From assembly GCA_934502885.1 (NCBI GenBank), contig CAKSUT010000029.1, positions 1-9,132 on the forward strand: a DNA stretch of 9,132 nucleotides, given 5' to 3'. The notes under the pieces are model-generated. The model saw only the letters and a program-made list of their open reading frames with translations, ran no database searches and was not told where the DNA came from. This document shows, piece after piece, positions 1-6,273 of this stretch. The stretch comes from an uncultured Eubacteriales bacterium (GTDB lineage: Bacteria > Bacillota > Clostridia > Oscillospirales > CAG-382). Positions within the stretch are counted from its first letter, which is position 1, and each line of letters begins with the position of its first letter. The position numbers and the translations under genes were made by a program.

Positions 1-1
1 G

Positions 2-60
2 GAGTTGGCAGAGCCAACTCGAGAGTAAATTGCTTCGCAATTTCTCTGGCGGCTTCGCCG
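2..60. repeat. Cluster of three triloop palindromes
   Basis: Three perfect inverted repeats stand close together, each with a 3-base loop closed by a C-G pair: 2-20 (8-bp stem, loop AGA), 27-43 (7-bp stem, loop TTC) and 50-60 (4-bp stem, loop TTC). The architecture matches the hairpins of the modular element that follows, so this may be its outer part or a neighbouring insertion. No coding region is seen here. Confidence 0.75.
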
Positions 61-68
61 ACTCACTC

Positions 69-396
69 CAATACACCCATAATCTCCGCAAAAATCCGTC
101 TTCCCGTCGTCGCACAGCCTATAAATCAGCACCATTCAAATATTGAAGAAAAACGCTTAGCGTTTTTCGACCACAACGTCGCGAAGCGACACTTCACGAC
201 TTTGCGAAGCAAAGTACTTCACGCAAGCTCTGCTTGCGCTTCTCTCGACCGAAGGTCGAACTTCACGTTGAAAAGCCTTGCTTTTCAACCCCAATTCTCC
301 ACTCTCAATTCTCAATTTTTGAAAAGCTTTGCTTTTCCACCTTTTCTCTTCACTTTTCACTCTTCACTCTTCACTTGAAAAGCAAAGCTTTTCTCT
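69..396 (+). repeat. Modular hairpin repeat element, left copy
   Basis: Eight perfect triloop palindromes lie at 148-168, 178-190, 199-215, 222-238, 245-259, 267-289, 321-337 and 377-393, with stems of 5 to 10 bp. Every loop is 3 bases closed by C-G. A plain head (about 69-147) precedes them, and a CT-rich linker of AATTCTC/TCTTCAC-type repeats lies among the last ones. Positions 141-337 are almost identical, in inverted orientation, to 8685-8889, and the head is recognisable there as well. A shortened copy lies at 5842-5960. The element ends 12 bases before the start codon of the YdcF-like gene, so it would form its 5' leader. Open frames running through it are by-products of the palindromes. 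It looks like a non-autonomous dispersed element, but its mobility is not shown. Confidence 0.85.
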
Positions 397-408
397 ACGG
401 GGGTTCAT

Positions 409-1176
409 ATGTCAATTTCAGTCATCATTATTCGCATTTTGCTTATCTTTTTCGGTGCGGCGGCATTTGCGAACGGAGTGTTCCTCTGCGTGTACTCAAA
501 CCTTAATCTCGGAGTCTTTCTCACAATTGCGCTCGGCGTGTTCCTCGCGGCGTGCGGCGTGTTCCTTAAGAAAATAGCGGCCGCGATAATCGGCGGCGGT
601 GCTGCGAGAGCGGTGTGCGTTGCGGTGGCGGCGGTTGCCGTGGCGGAGCTTGCGCTGACGGGATTTATATTTGCGTTCGGTCACGCCGACTCCGTCGATT
701 ACAAAGAGGACGCCGTTATCGTTCTCGGCGCAGGTCTTCGAGGCGACAGGGTGTCGAGACTTCTGAAGATGCGTCTTGACAAAGCGGTCGAATACAGCCG
801 CAAAAACCCCGGCGCACTTATTGCCGTGACCGGAGGACAGGGAGCGCAGGAGGACGTCACCGAGGGTTACGCCATGGCGGAATACCTTATCTCACAGGGA
901 GTGCCGGAGGAGCGGATTGTTCGCGAGGAGCGTGCGACCTCGACCTATGAGAACATGGTTTTCACGAAAGAGCTTCTTGATAAGCGTCTCGGCGAAGATT
1001 ACCGCACGGTTGTTGTGACAAGCGACTTCCACGTTTACCGCTCGACTCTCTGCGCAAAGGCGGCTGGACTCGGTCGTGTGTCGCACATCGGCGCGCCAAT
1101 CTCGGTTTCAACCGTGCTTCCGTGCTGTCTTCGCGAGAGCCTTGCCGTACTCAAAACGTGGGTTTACGGAAAGTAA
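409..1176 (+). CDS. YdcF/DUF218 family membrane protein
   Basis: This is a 255-residue protein of the YdcF/SanA/ElyC (DUF218) family, whose members are linked to envelope integrity and cell-wall precursor metabolism; their biochemical activity is poorly defined. Three hydrophobic segments (about residues 4-24, 34-53 and 66-90) suggest an N-terminal membrane anchor, with the DUF218 domain from about residue 100 onward. Family motifs are visible: VIVLGAGL (103-110), TGGQG (141-145), a glutamate-rich helix followed by GVPEERIV (164-171), the T-x-x-EN motif (TSTYEN, 177-182) and VVTSDFHVYR (202-211). The start was chosen because GGGGG lies 7 bases upstream of ATG and the hydrophobic N-terminus begins there. 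A hairpin repeat directly precedes the gene and a good terminator follows it, so it appears monocistronic. No clear promoter is seen in the repeat. The family call is firm; substrate and role are unknown. Confidence 0.9.
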   Translation: MSISVIIIRILLIFFGAAAFANGVFLCVYSNLNLGVFLTIALGVFLAACGVFLKKIAAAIIGGGAARAVCVAVAAVAVAELALTGFIFAFGHADSVDYKEDAVIVLGAGLRGDRVSRLLKMRLDKAVEYSRKNPGALIAVTGGQGAQEDVTEGYAMAEYLISQGVPEERIVREERATSTYENMVFTKELLDKRLGEDYRTVVVTSDFHVYRSTLCAKAAGLGRVSHIGAPISVSTVLPCCLRESLAVLKTWVYGK

Positions 1177-1185
1177 CAGTATATC

Positions 1186-1222
1186 GAAAGAAGCCGTCCC
1201 TTTTGAGGGGCGGCTTTCTTGC
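1186..1222 (+). terminator. Rho-independent terminator of the YdcF-like gene
   Basis: An 8-bp stem (1193-1200 with 1207-1214, one G-U pair) encloses loop TTTTGA and is followed by TTTCTT. It begins about 10 bases after the stop codon at 1174-1176. Confidence 0.8.
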
Positions 1223-1242
1223 GTAAGACGCGCAAAACTCAT

Positions 1243-1287
1243 AAAAAGCGGACACGGAAAGACGTATGCAGTGTCTCTCCGTGTCCG
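1243..1287 (-). terminator. Rho-independent terminator of the LRR/SLH gene
   Basis: A 10-bp perfect stem (1249-1258 with 1278-1287), with a small inner AGAC/GTCT pairing, is followed on the minus strand by CTTTTT (the A-tract at 1243-1247). It lies about 75 bases beyond the stop codon of the leucine-rich/SLH gene and faces the plus-strand terminator, which separates the two convergent genes. Confidence 0.8.
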
Positions 1288-1360
1288 TCGTGAGGGAAAT
1301 AAAATGAAAAAATATATGGAGGTGTTTGCTTAAAAGAAAGGATTCGGTGCGCGGAACGTA

Positions 1361-2641
1361 TTACGCAAAGAAGTATATCTCGTCCCACGCCTCGCGTGTG
1401 AATGTGCCGTCGGCTATCATCTTCTCGAAAAGCTTTGTGCCTTTTTCGCCGTTCATGCGCGTGAGGAGTGCGTTGTACGACATATCAATCATTTCGGAGC
1501 GGAGGAACTTTTCGATATCAACCTCGGTGTGAGTTATGCCGAGAGCCGCACCGAGTTCGAGAAGCTCCTCTCGGGATTTGCCGCTGTCGTCGTAACCGAG
1601 CGCACGGAGAAGAAATGTGAGGTACATCGTGCGTGTCGTCTCCCTGTCGGAACCGAAAAGCGTTTCGGAAACACCCTTCGTGAGTCCCTTTTCGTAGGCG
1701 TAGGAAACATATCCGTCAGCCCACGAGGGTACGTCCGTAAACGGATGAGTCTTGCCGAGAGCCGCCGCATCTTTTTCTCCGCCGAGAATGCGCACAAGCA
1801 TCGTTACCGCCTCGGCACGTGTGGGAACACGACCTGTTCCGAAGTCGATTTTGCCGCTTTCGTCTTTTCCCACTCCCTTCATGAGTCCGAGCTTTGAAAG
1901 TGCGTATGCGGTCTTTTCTATGCCGAAGTACTTAACGCCGTCAGCCTCGATGAAGTTTTCTTCGGTCGGAATTACCTCGAGATTTACGAACTTCAAGCCG
2001 TTCTCCGACGCATACTTTTCTGCGGCGCTGTCCTTCTTTCCGATTATCGCAAGGTATTTGTTTCCGTCAAACGCCATTTTGCCTATCTTTTCGGCGCTTC
2101 CGAGATTTACCGCATCAAGCTCCGTACAGCCCTGGAACGCCGCACTTGCGATAATCTTCACGTTGTCGAGGTTTATGTGGCGAAGCTTCGGTGCGCCCGA
2201 GAAAACAAGGCTCGCTATGCGCTCGACGCTCTGCGGAAGCTCGACCTCTTCGAGGTTGTCCATGCCTGAGAAAACGCCGCCGAGAACCTGAATGCCGTCG
2301 CCTGCGACAAGCTTCTTTATGCCGTGAAGATCGACAGGCTCTCCGAAGCTTACATCGCCGTCAATGTCCTTGAAGTTCTGTATTCCGTAAACGGTTTTGC
2401 CGTCGATTTTGCCGGGGAACGTTACGGTTTCGGGTGCTTTATCTCCGGTAAAGGTGAAGCCGGTTATGTAGAGCTTGTCTTCCTCGATGCGTGTAATGAA
2501 CGAAACTCTCTTAAGCTCTTCGGATACGCCTGCGGTGTCCTTTGCGGCGTCGCCCTCGGCGGCAAGAACTGCGGCGTTTGCCGAGCCTGCGAGAACCAGA
2601 GCGCAGAGTAAGAGAGAGGTAATTCGGTTTCTTACTTTCAT
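1361..2641 (-). CDS. Secreted BspA-like leucine-rich repeat protein with SLH repeats
   Basis: This 426-residue protein has a Sec signal peptide (basic MKVRNR, hydrophobic core 8-20, small residues near 22-28). Residues of about 60-225 show irregular BspA/LRR_5-type repeats, such as LEEVELPQSVERI (130-142) and repeated F-x-G or AF units. S-layer homology motifs follow at about 242-287 and 301-350 (FTDVPSWADGYVSYAYEKGL at 301-320), with a weaker third candidate to about 415. In these families SLH motifs bind cell-wall polymer, so the product is probably a surface-anchored protein; BspA-like repeats often mediate binding to proteins or host surfaces. The start is fixed by AAGGAG 8 bases before ATG. 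The upstream gap to 2922 holds no strong promoter that I can see and lacks the ECF-type repeat of its neighbours, so it may be transcribed separately. It ends in a clear terminator. Confidence 0.88.
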   Translation of the reverse strand: MKVRNRITSLLLCALVLAGSANAAVLAAEGDAAKDTAGVSEELKRVSFITRIEEDKLYITGFTFTGDKAPETVTFPGKIDGKTVYGIQNFKDIDGDVSFGEPVDLHGIKKLVAGDGIQVLGGVFSGMDNLEEVELPQSVERIASLVFSGAPKLRHINLDNVKIIASAAFQGCTELDAVNLGSAEKIGKMAFDGNKYLAIIGKKDSAAEKYASENGLKFVNLEVIPTEENFIEADGVKYFGIEKTAYALSKLGLMKGVGKDESGKIDFGTGRVPTRAEAVTMLVRILGGEKDAAALGKTHPFTDVPSWADGYVSYAYEKGLTKGVSETLFGSDRETTRTMYLTFLLRALGYDDSGKSREELLELGAALGITHTEVDIEKFLRSEMIDMSYNALLTRMNGEKGTKLFEKMIADGTFTREAWDEIYFFA

Positions 2642-2897
2642 TTTCGTGTCTCCTTTTTGAAATTTGATTTATATTCAAAACGGCGTGCGCCGCTTCGTTT
2701 TCGGGTTTAAGATGAGGTTGTGAGGTAACGGTAAAAACAAATCGGGAGAAATACTCCACATATATTTGACTTGATTTGAAATTAAAATGTCCCTTGATTT
2801 TATTAACCTTTGGTATAATTTTTATTTTTCGTCGGATTGTACAAATGTGAGGGGAGCAATTTGTGAGCAATGGCGAAAAATCGTCTTACACCGCAAT

Positions 2898-2918
2898 AAA
2901 AAGCCGAGAGTAAATCGG
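2898..2918 (-). terminator. Possible terminator of the secreted-protein operon
   Basis: A short stem (CCGA at 2904-2907 with TCGG at 2915-2918) is followed on the minus strand by GC and TTTTT, just beyond the stop codon at 2923-2925. The stem is only 4 bp, so the call is tentative. The rest of 2642-2922 is AT-rich, with TACAAT and TAAAAT words but no convincing -35/-10 pair. Confidence 0.45.
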
Positions 2919-2922
2919 AGAT

Positions 2923-3558
2923 TCAGTAATCTATCTCCATGAGGTCGCTTATTCTTGTCCATGATGCCTTAAGATAGCCGAAGCTGAAATCGTCGCCGTC
3001 GGACTCCGCACCCGTCATGTAATAAGCCGTGCTCTTTCTGTCGAGATTTTTAACAAGAACATTTATGTATCTTGCGCGGCTGTTGTAGGGGTGAAGTGTG
3101 AGGCTGTAGTCCTTGTAGAGAACGGTGCTTGCCGTTTTCTTGTTAAAGCTGTAGAAGTGAAGCGTTCCTTCGCTGTCGCCCATGTATGCCGATACGTAAA
3201 GATAGCCGTTTGTGTCTGCATGAACCCACATATCCATTGCAAAGAAGTCGCTGTTGAGTCTGTCATCGCCGATTACATACTGCTCTTCGGCAAGGTCGAA
3301 AAGGTTTGTGTTGTCATCGGGTGCGTCAATAGAAGGGATCATAGCCATGGTGCTGATATCCGAAACATTTATTTCACGTGTCTTTACGGTCACGTCCGCA
3401 ATTTCCGTCATGTCGCCGTTTTCATCAATAAAGAAGAACTCGGGAATATCGTTCATGTTGCCGCTCTCGGCTTTTTCGTTTGCGGCGAATGCATTGCCGG
3501 AGGTCATTGCCGTGACTGCGAGGATAACTGTGAAAATAGCTGTAAATATCTTTTTCAT
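2923..3558 (-). CDS. Secreted protein of unknown function
   Basis: I do not recognise the family of this 211-residue protein. A clear Sec signal peptide is present (MKKIF, hydrophobic core to about 20, likely cleavage after AFA near 25). The mature part is acidic, with an Asp/Glu-rich segment around 27-60 (FFFIDENGDM at 46-55) and a Tyr/Phe-rich C-terminal half (about 105-200) that reads as alternating beta strands (YLYVSAYMG, TLHFYSF). There are no membrane anchors, cysteines or recognisable catalytic motifs. The start is supported by AAAGGA 9 bases before ATG. It is the second gene of an operon, 42 bases after the smaller secreted protein and with no terminator between. It would therefore fall under the ECF-type promoter at 4150-4182, suggesting an envelope or extracellular role in the sigma factor's response. 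That role is inferred from context only. Confidence 0.75.
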   Translation of the reverse strand: MKKIFTAIFTVILAVTAMTSGNAFAANEKAESGNMNDIPEFFFIDENGDMTEIADVTVKTREINVSDISTMAMIPSIDAPDDNTNLFDLAEEQYVIGDDRLNSDFFAMDMWVHADTNGYLYVSAYMGDSEGTLHFYSFNKKTASTVLYKDYSLTLHPYNSRARYINVLVKNLDRKSTAYYMTGAESDGDDFSFGYLKASWTRISDLMEIDY

Positions 3559-3600
3559 GTTGTTTGTCCTTTCTTTTTTTAAATTATCTAATTCTGTACA

Positions 3601-4050
3601 TCAATAAGTTTTGTTTACAACTTTGGAACCCATTTCGCAAGTATCACCATTGTAAACATACGCGGTTATAACGAGCTTGTATGACATATTTTCTTCGGCA
3701 TAGAAATCATCTTCTTTATAAAGGGTATTTCCGTTTGTCGAGTAATGCCAATACTCCATTTCATACCAAGTGTTGCCTTTTTTGTAAAAGAGAGTAACGT
3801 CTGCTGTGATTTTGTCAACTACGGAAGCTCCGCTTATTTCGGTTGTAGCTGTTCCCGTATCTCCGCTGAAATAGATATAGCCGTTCAATCTATTGATTAT
3901 TGTAAAAATCGGTTGAGCGACATCATTGTCAATATTGATAACACCATCGCCTTCGATTAACTCAAAGTCTTCATTGGCAAATGCTGTCATGGTGAAAGAA
4001 GAAATTGCTGCAAAAACAGCGAGTACAACGGAAAGAATTTTTTTGTTCAT
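3601..4050 (-). CDS. Small secreted protein of unknown function (DUF6147-like architecture)
   Basis: This 149-residue protein has a signal peptide (MNKK, hydrophobic core 5-20, cleavage likely after AFA near 25), leaving a mature domain of about 120 residues. The mature part is beta-rich and aromatic: a stretch near 56-72 (GYIYFSGDTGTATTEI), then VTLFYKKGNTWYEMEYW (about 85-101), then strands ending in a KLVITAYVY motif. This order resembles small secreted Firmicutes domains such as DUF6147, but that match is from memory and weak. The start has AGAGGT about 8 bases upstream. The gene is AT-richer than its neighbours. It is first in a two-gene operon whose leader (4051 to about 4145) begins at a perfect copy of the sigma gene's upstream repeat. 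The family assignment is uncertain; the secreted nature is well supported. Confidence 0.75.
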   Translation of the reverse strand: MNKKILSVVLAVFAAISSFTMTAFANEDFELIEGDGVINIDNDVAQPIFTIINRLNGYIYFSGDTGTATTEISGASVVDKITADVTLFYKKGNTWYEMEYWHYSTNGNTLYKEDDFYAEENMSYKLVITAYVYNGDTCEMGSKVVNKTY

Positions 4051-4102
4051 TGATTTTTACCTCTTTTCTTGTTAGTTATCTTTTTTTGATGAGAGATATT
4101 TA

Positions 4103-4129
4103 TTAACTGCCCAAGGGTATCACCTCCAT
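4103..4129 (-). other. Possible 8-codon leader ORF in the secreted-protein operon
   Basis: The leader contains ATG followed by seven codons and TAA (MEVIPLGS). AAGGGAG lies about 8 bases upstream of this ATG. A second, stronger Shine-Dalgarno-like word (GGAGGTGAT, 4121-4129) lies inside the tiny frame and has no proper ATG downstream, only TTG. It could be a leader peptide, a decoy ribosome site or chance. Confidence 0.25.
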
Positions 4130-4149
4130 ACAAATTGCTCCCTTACCCT

Positions 4150-4182
4150 ATATAACCGTTTTTCGAGGCAAAAAGTCAGCGA
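4150..4182 (-). promoter_or_regulatory. ECF-type promoter of the secreted-protein operon
   Basis: These 33 bases are identical to 5685-5717 upstream of the sigma factor gene and lie in the same orientation relative to the downstream gene. On the minus strand the block reads TGACTTTTT, then about 12 bases, then CGGTTATATA. TGAC as -35 and CGG as the start of the -10 are 16 bases apart, as in ECF promoters. Transcription would start near 4145, giving a leader of about 95 bases. It is assigned to the sigma factor encoded at 5010-5645 because the same block precedes that gene. Confidence 0.7.
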
Positions 4183-4222
4183 TTTTTCAAAAAAATTTTT
4201 GTAAAAAATAAAGTTTGGAGAC

Positions 4223-4275
4223 TTGCACAATTTTTATGGGCGGATTTTTTTAAAAAACCCGATTTTTTTGTGCAA
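4223..4275 (-). terminator. Possible terminator after the sigma/anti-sigma operon
   Basis: TTGCACAA (4223-4230) pairs with TTGTGCAA (4268-4275), enclosing a second CGG/CCG plus T/A-rich stem. It begins 4 bases after the stop codon at 4280-4282. The following minus-strand tract is T-rich but interrupted (CTTTATTTTTT farther on). The inner stem followed by T7 on the plus strand would be a better terminator for plus-strand transcription. Confidence 0.4.
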
Positions 4276-4279
4276 TATG

Positions 4280-5026
4280 CTAACTGACACTTTTGGCAAT
4301 TTTAAGCATCAAGTCTTTATCGACTATATTATAATCTTCCGAAATAATCATGTAAACATACTCGCCGTCGCTCCAGTTTAGAATATATCGCCGATAATCA
4401 TTACGTGTTAAAAGAATGCCGTCATAATTACCTACCGCTATTTTACTTATTTCTGTTTTTTCACTGTCAAAACGTGCACCGTCCTCGGTTATTATAGTTT
4501 GAGAATATAAAAGAACCTGACGTCCGTTAACTTTGTAAACGATAGAGTATACAGGCGCATAGGGAGAGTGTCCCTTTGTAGTAACCTCCCTCGTCCACTC
4601 TGCCGGAATATCTCTCGGCTCTTTTTTCACCTCGATAAATTCGGGCGGATTCTTGAGGCGTGACTCAAAGCCGAGGTCGAGGAAGACGTCGAAAAGCTCA
4701 ACCGAGGCATTCCAGAACCTGCCGGCAAAGCGCAGAAAGCCTTCACGCATGGCGCCGACGTTAAACGTCATTGCAAATGTGAGCACACATATGACTGCGG
4801 CAACGGCGATTCGTCTGAGCGGAATGAACGAAAAACCGTATTCTCGGCGGTTGTATTCATCTCTGAGGAGGCGCTTTATCCGTCGGTTGAGCGAACGGGG
4901 ACGTTTTGCCGCACGCTTTGAATATGCTTCGTATTCTTCGGAATTCAACTGCGCCGTGACATTCGCCATAGCTTCCGTAAGGGTGACGTTTTCGGCGCCT
5001 TTTTCGTTGTCAATACCGACAGCCAT
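4280..5026 (-). CDS. Single-pass membrane protein, probable anti-sigma factor (DUF4367-like)
   Basis: This 248-residue protein is encoded directly after the ECF sigma gene and overlaps it by 17 bases. It has a soluble N-terminal region (1-67) rich in basic residues (RSLNRRIKRLL), one membrane helix (about 72-92, from RIAVAAVICVLTF) and an outside domain of about 150 residues. The C-terminal part (about 145-248) has the beta-strand pattern and Tyr/Trp content of DUF4367-type domains. In Clostridia such proteins accompany ECF sigma factors and are presumed to hold them at the membrane until an envelope signal arrives. No zinc anti-sigma motif (HxxxCxxC) is present. AAGGAG lies 10 bases before the ATG at 5026; an ATG nine bases farther upstream (5035) lies almost on top of that site and is less likely. 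The anti-sigma role is inferred from position and topology. Confidence 0.8.
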   Translation of the reverse strand: MAVGIDNEKGAENVTLTEAMANVTAQLNSEEYEAYSKRAAKRPRSLNRRIKRLLRDEYNRREYGFSFIPLRRIAVAAVICVLTFAMTFNVGAMREGFLRFAGRFWNASVELFDVFLDLGFESRLKNPPEFIEVKKEPRDIPAEWTREVTTKGHSPYAPVYSIVYKVNGRQVLLYSQTIITEDGARFDSEKTEISKIAVGNYDGILLTRNDYRRYILNWSDGEYVYMIISEDYNIVDKDLMLKIAKSVS

Positions 5027-5645
5027 GTATATCATACTCCTTTTCGAGAATTTCTTTGAGCCGTGAACGCGCCTTGTAAAGACGGGTGCGCACTGCTCCG
5101 GTGTTTATTCCGAGGTATTCCCCCGCCTCCGCACAGGAGAGACCGCAGAAATACACAAGGTTCACGGCGTCACGCATTTCGGGCGTGAGCTTTTCCACCG
5201 CACCGCGCACCGCTTCACACTCTTCACGGCGTATTATTATTTCCTCCGTGTCGTCTGCTTCGTCGGAAAAGCACGCTTCAAGAGAGCTTTCTCCTTCAAC
5301 GTCGCAGTCGTCGCAATATGAAGGCTGTACCTCGTGGTGCGAAATGCGCTTGCGGCGGTTGTAGTTGTCTATCGCCTTGTTGCGCACTATGCTCCGTATG
5401 CATATCGCCGTCATACTGCATATGACCTCGTCCGAACGCCCTTTGAGCTTCGGCAGGTATTTTATCATTCTGCATAGGGCGTCATTTACGGCGTCCTCCG
5501 CATCGTGCTTTTTGCCGAGTACCTCGAGAGCGGCGGTGTACATGAAGTCGCCGTATTTTTCGTAGATACGTTCAATCAGGCGTATGTCCTCTTTAACCGT
5601 GTCGGTTCCCGTCCCGACAACAGCCATTACAATGAAAAGATTCAT
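5010..5645 (-). CDS. ECF-type RNA polymerase sigma factor
   Basis: This 211-residue protein belongs to the sigma-70 family, ECF subgroup, and would direct RNA polymerase to a small set of promoters. Region 2 spans about 24-97 (IYEKYGDFMYTAALEVLG, then the DAEDAVNDAL helix at 48-57 and the DNYNRRKR end near 93-100). An acidic linker follows (about 110-140, cysteine- and Glu/Asp-rich). Region 4 spans about 144-200, with helix-turn-helix GLSCAEAGEYLGINTGAVRTRLYKA split over 168-192. There is no region 3 or 1.1, as expected. The start at 5645 has only a distant AGAGGT (about 11 bases); an internal ATG at residue 7 is possible. The next gene overlaps it and encodes a membrane partner. The 33-bp repeat 40 bases upstream indicates autoregulation. 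ECF assignment is firm; the inducing signal is unknown. Confidence 0.92.
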   Translation of the reverse strand: MNLFIVMAVVGTGTDTVKEDIRLIERIYEKYGDFMYTAALEVLGKKHDAEDAVNDALCRMIKYLPKLKGRSDEVICSMTAICIRSIVRNKAIDNYNRRKRISHHEVQPSYCDDCDVEGESSLEACFSDEADDTEEIIIRREECEAVRGAVEKLTPEMRDAVNLVYFCGLSCAEAGEYLGINTGAVRTRLYKARSRLKEILEKEYDIHGCRY

Positions 5646-5684
5646 TCGTTACCGTTACCTCTGAACAAACTTTCTCCGCTGCTA

Positions 5685-5717
5685 TATATAACCGTTTTTC
5701 GAGGCAAAAAGTCAGCG
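5685..5717 (-). promoter_or_regulatory. Probable autoregulated ECF promoter of the sigma operon
   Basis: This is a perfect 33-bp copy of 4150-4182. On the minus strand it holds TGACTTTTT (-35 side) and CGGTTATATA (-10 side), with the -10 end 40 bases upstream of the sigma start codon. The short leader (about 35 bases) fits a promoter rather than a distant operator. Outside the 33 bases only a T5 tract is shared, so conservation is limited to the core. Confidence 0.7.
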
Positions 5718-5841
5718 GTTTTTGCGATAGTTTACAATTTATTTACAAAAGGCGAAGAATACCGCCTCTCCGCCGCTAAAATTTATCGTTTTCTCCTTGA
5801 GGAAAAGCGGCGTCAGAGCTTTTCAACTCCAACTCCACTCT

Positions 5842-5960
5842 GATGAAATCCGAGCTTTCCCTCACCGCACACCCTCAAATTCCGCACCGTACAATTAATG
5901 AAGAAAAACGCTCAGCGTTTTTCCACATCAATTCTCCATTTTCCACTTTCAATTCTCAAT
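5842..5960 (+). repeat. Modular hairpin repeat element, short internal copy
   Basis: It has the same order as the longer copies: a head resembling 85-147 (AAATCCG, then CCGCACA, CTCAAA, CCGCACC and ATGAAG words), one 9-bp triloop palindrome (5903-5923, loop TCA where the long copies have TTA/TAA), and the AATTCTC-rich tail (5929-5960). The other hairpins of the long copies are missing, which shows that the palindromes are modules that can be lost or gained between a fixed head and tail. The element ends just before the toxin terminator and antisense promoter. The preceding stretch 5718-5841 holds no gene that I can support. Confidence 0.75.
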
Positions 5961-5961
5961 T

Positions 5962-5997
5962 AAAAAAGTGCAGACTTTGCTCTTGACAAATCTGCAC
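5962..5997 (-). terminator. Terminator of the toxin mRNA
   Basis: A 7-bp stem (5968-5974 with 5991-5997) is extended by TTTG/CAAA across a single-base bulge, giving about 11 bp in all. It is followed on the minus strand by TTTTTT (A-tract 5962-5967). The loop and inner stem contain the -35 hexamer of the opposing promoter. Confidence 0.85.
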
Positions 5998-6011
5998 CGA
6001 TGTGGTACAAT
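5983..6011 (+). promoter_or_regulatory. Sigma-A promoter of the antisense RNA
   Basis: A perfect -35 TTGACA (5983-5988), a 17-base spacer and -10 TACAAT (6006-6011) with an extended TG at 6003-6004. The predicted start is near 6018. This is the strongest promoter in the window by inspection. No long coding frame follows, which suggests that the product is RNA. Confidence 0.88.
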
Positions 6012-6089
6012 ATAAGTGAAAGGGGCGAACCTTAACGGTTATGCCGCTTCAGGGTACTTTTTTAGATAACCCCTATGGGCAAGTGGGGG

Positions 6090-6185
6090 TTATCTTACTG
6101 TTTGCACAGGAAGTGCAAATGAAAAAATGTAGAGCACTATGATAACGGCTATAGCCAGTTTCCATATGCGTTCGTATCTCTTCAT
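6090..6185 (-). CDS. 31-residue hydrophobic peptide, candidate type I toxin
   Basis: This short frame has a basic N-terminus (K2, R3, R6, K9, with W8), one hydrophobic helix (about 10-25, AIAVIIVLYIF in the middle) and a short tail ending in Arg31. That is the usual build of membrane-acting type I toxins. The ribosome binding site is exceptionally strong (GAGGAGGTGA, 5 bases from the end of the match to ATG), which makes translation very likely despite the size. The stop codon lies in the foot of a 10-bp hairpin (about 6064-6094). A promoter (6299-6327), an approximately 107-base leader and a terminator (5962-5997) complete the gene, and the opposite strand carries a full-length antisense RNA. 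I do not recognise the sequence as TxpA, BsrG, Fst, Ldr, Ibs or the holin-like toxins. A signalling or regulatory membrane peptide is the main alternative. Confidence 0.72.
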   Translation of the reverse strand: MKRYERIWKLAIAVIIVLYIFSFALPVQTVR

Positions 6186-6190
6186 TGCAA

Positions 6191-6230
6191 TCACCTCCTC
6201 TCTCGACAAACGTCGTAAAGGGGAAGCGAC
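6191..6230 (-). promoter_or_regulatory. Strong ribosome binding site with possible sequestering fold
   Basis: GAGGAGGTGA (6191-6200) is a near-complete match to the 16S rRNA 3' end. Just upstream in the mRNA, CGAC-GTTT-GTCG can form a small hairpin, and CCTTT (or CTTCC) before it can pair with AGAGG or GGAGG of the binding site. This would hide the ribosome site, as known for many type I toxin mRNAs. The fold was found by eye; no energy was computed. Confidence 0.5.
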
Positions 6231-6273
6231 ATAACCGCCCAGTATTTAACTGTAGAAAATTCAACCTCTTTCA

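Noticed and set aside
1..400. CRISPR array suspected from the repeated short palindromes
   Set aside because: The palindromes differ in stem sequence and spacing; there are no uniform direct repeats with unique spacers and no cas genes.
157..506. Open frames through the hairpin element on both strands
   Set aside because: They are produced by the palindromes: the same peptide pieces recur at 8716-8967, and neither copy has a ribosome site or protein-like composition.
1304..1333. A 9-codon plus-strand frame (MKKYMEVFA) preceded by GAGGG
   Set aside because: It lies beyond both convergent terminators with no promoter and is too short to separate from chance.
2720..5661. GAGGTAACGGTAA occurs near 2720 (plus strand) and near 5661 (minus strand)
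   Set aside because: A 13-base match in a window this size is about as frequent as expected by chance, and the two copies have different positions relative to genes.
6041..6142. A 33-codon frame within the antisense RNA (plus strand, starting MPLQGTF)
   Set aside because: It follows the strong promoter, but AAAGGGG is about 14 bases or more from the ATG, the peptide lacks a convincing helix or charge pattern, and the opposite strand has a far better start signal.
6073..6264. A 63-codon minus-strand frame overlapping the toxin gene
   Set aside because: Its start has no ribosome site, the product is unremarkable, and the strong GAGGAGGTGA serves the other frame starting at 6185.
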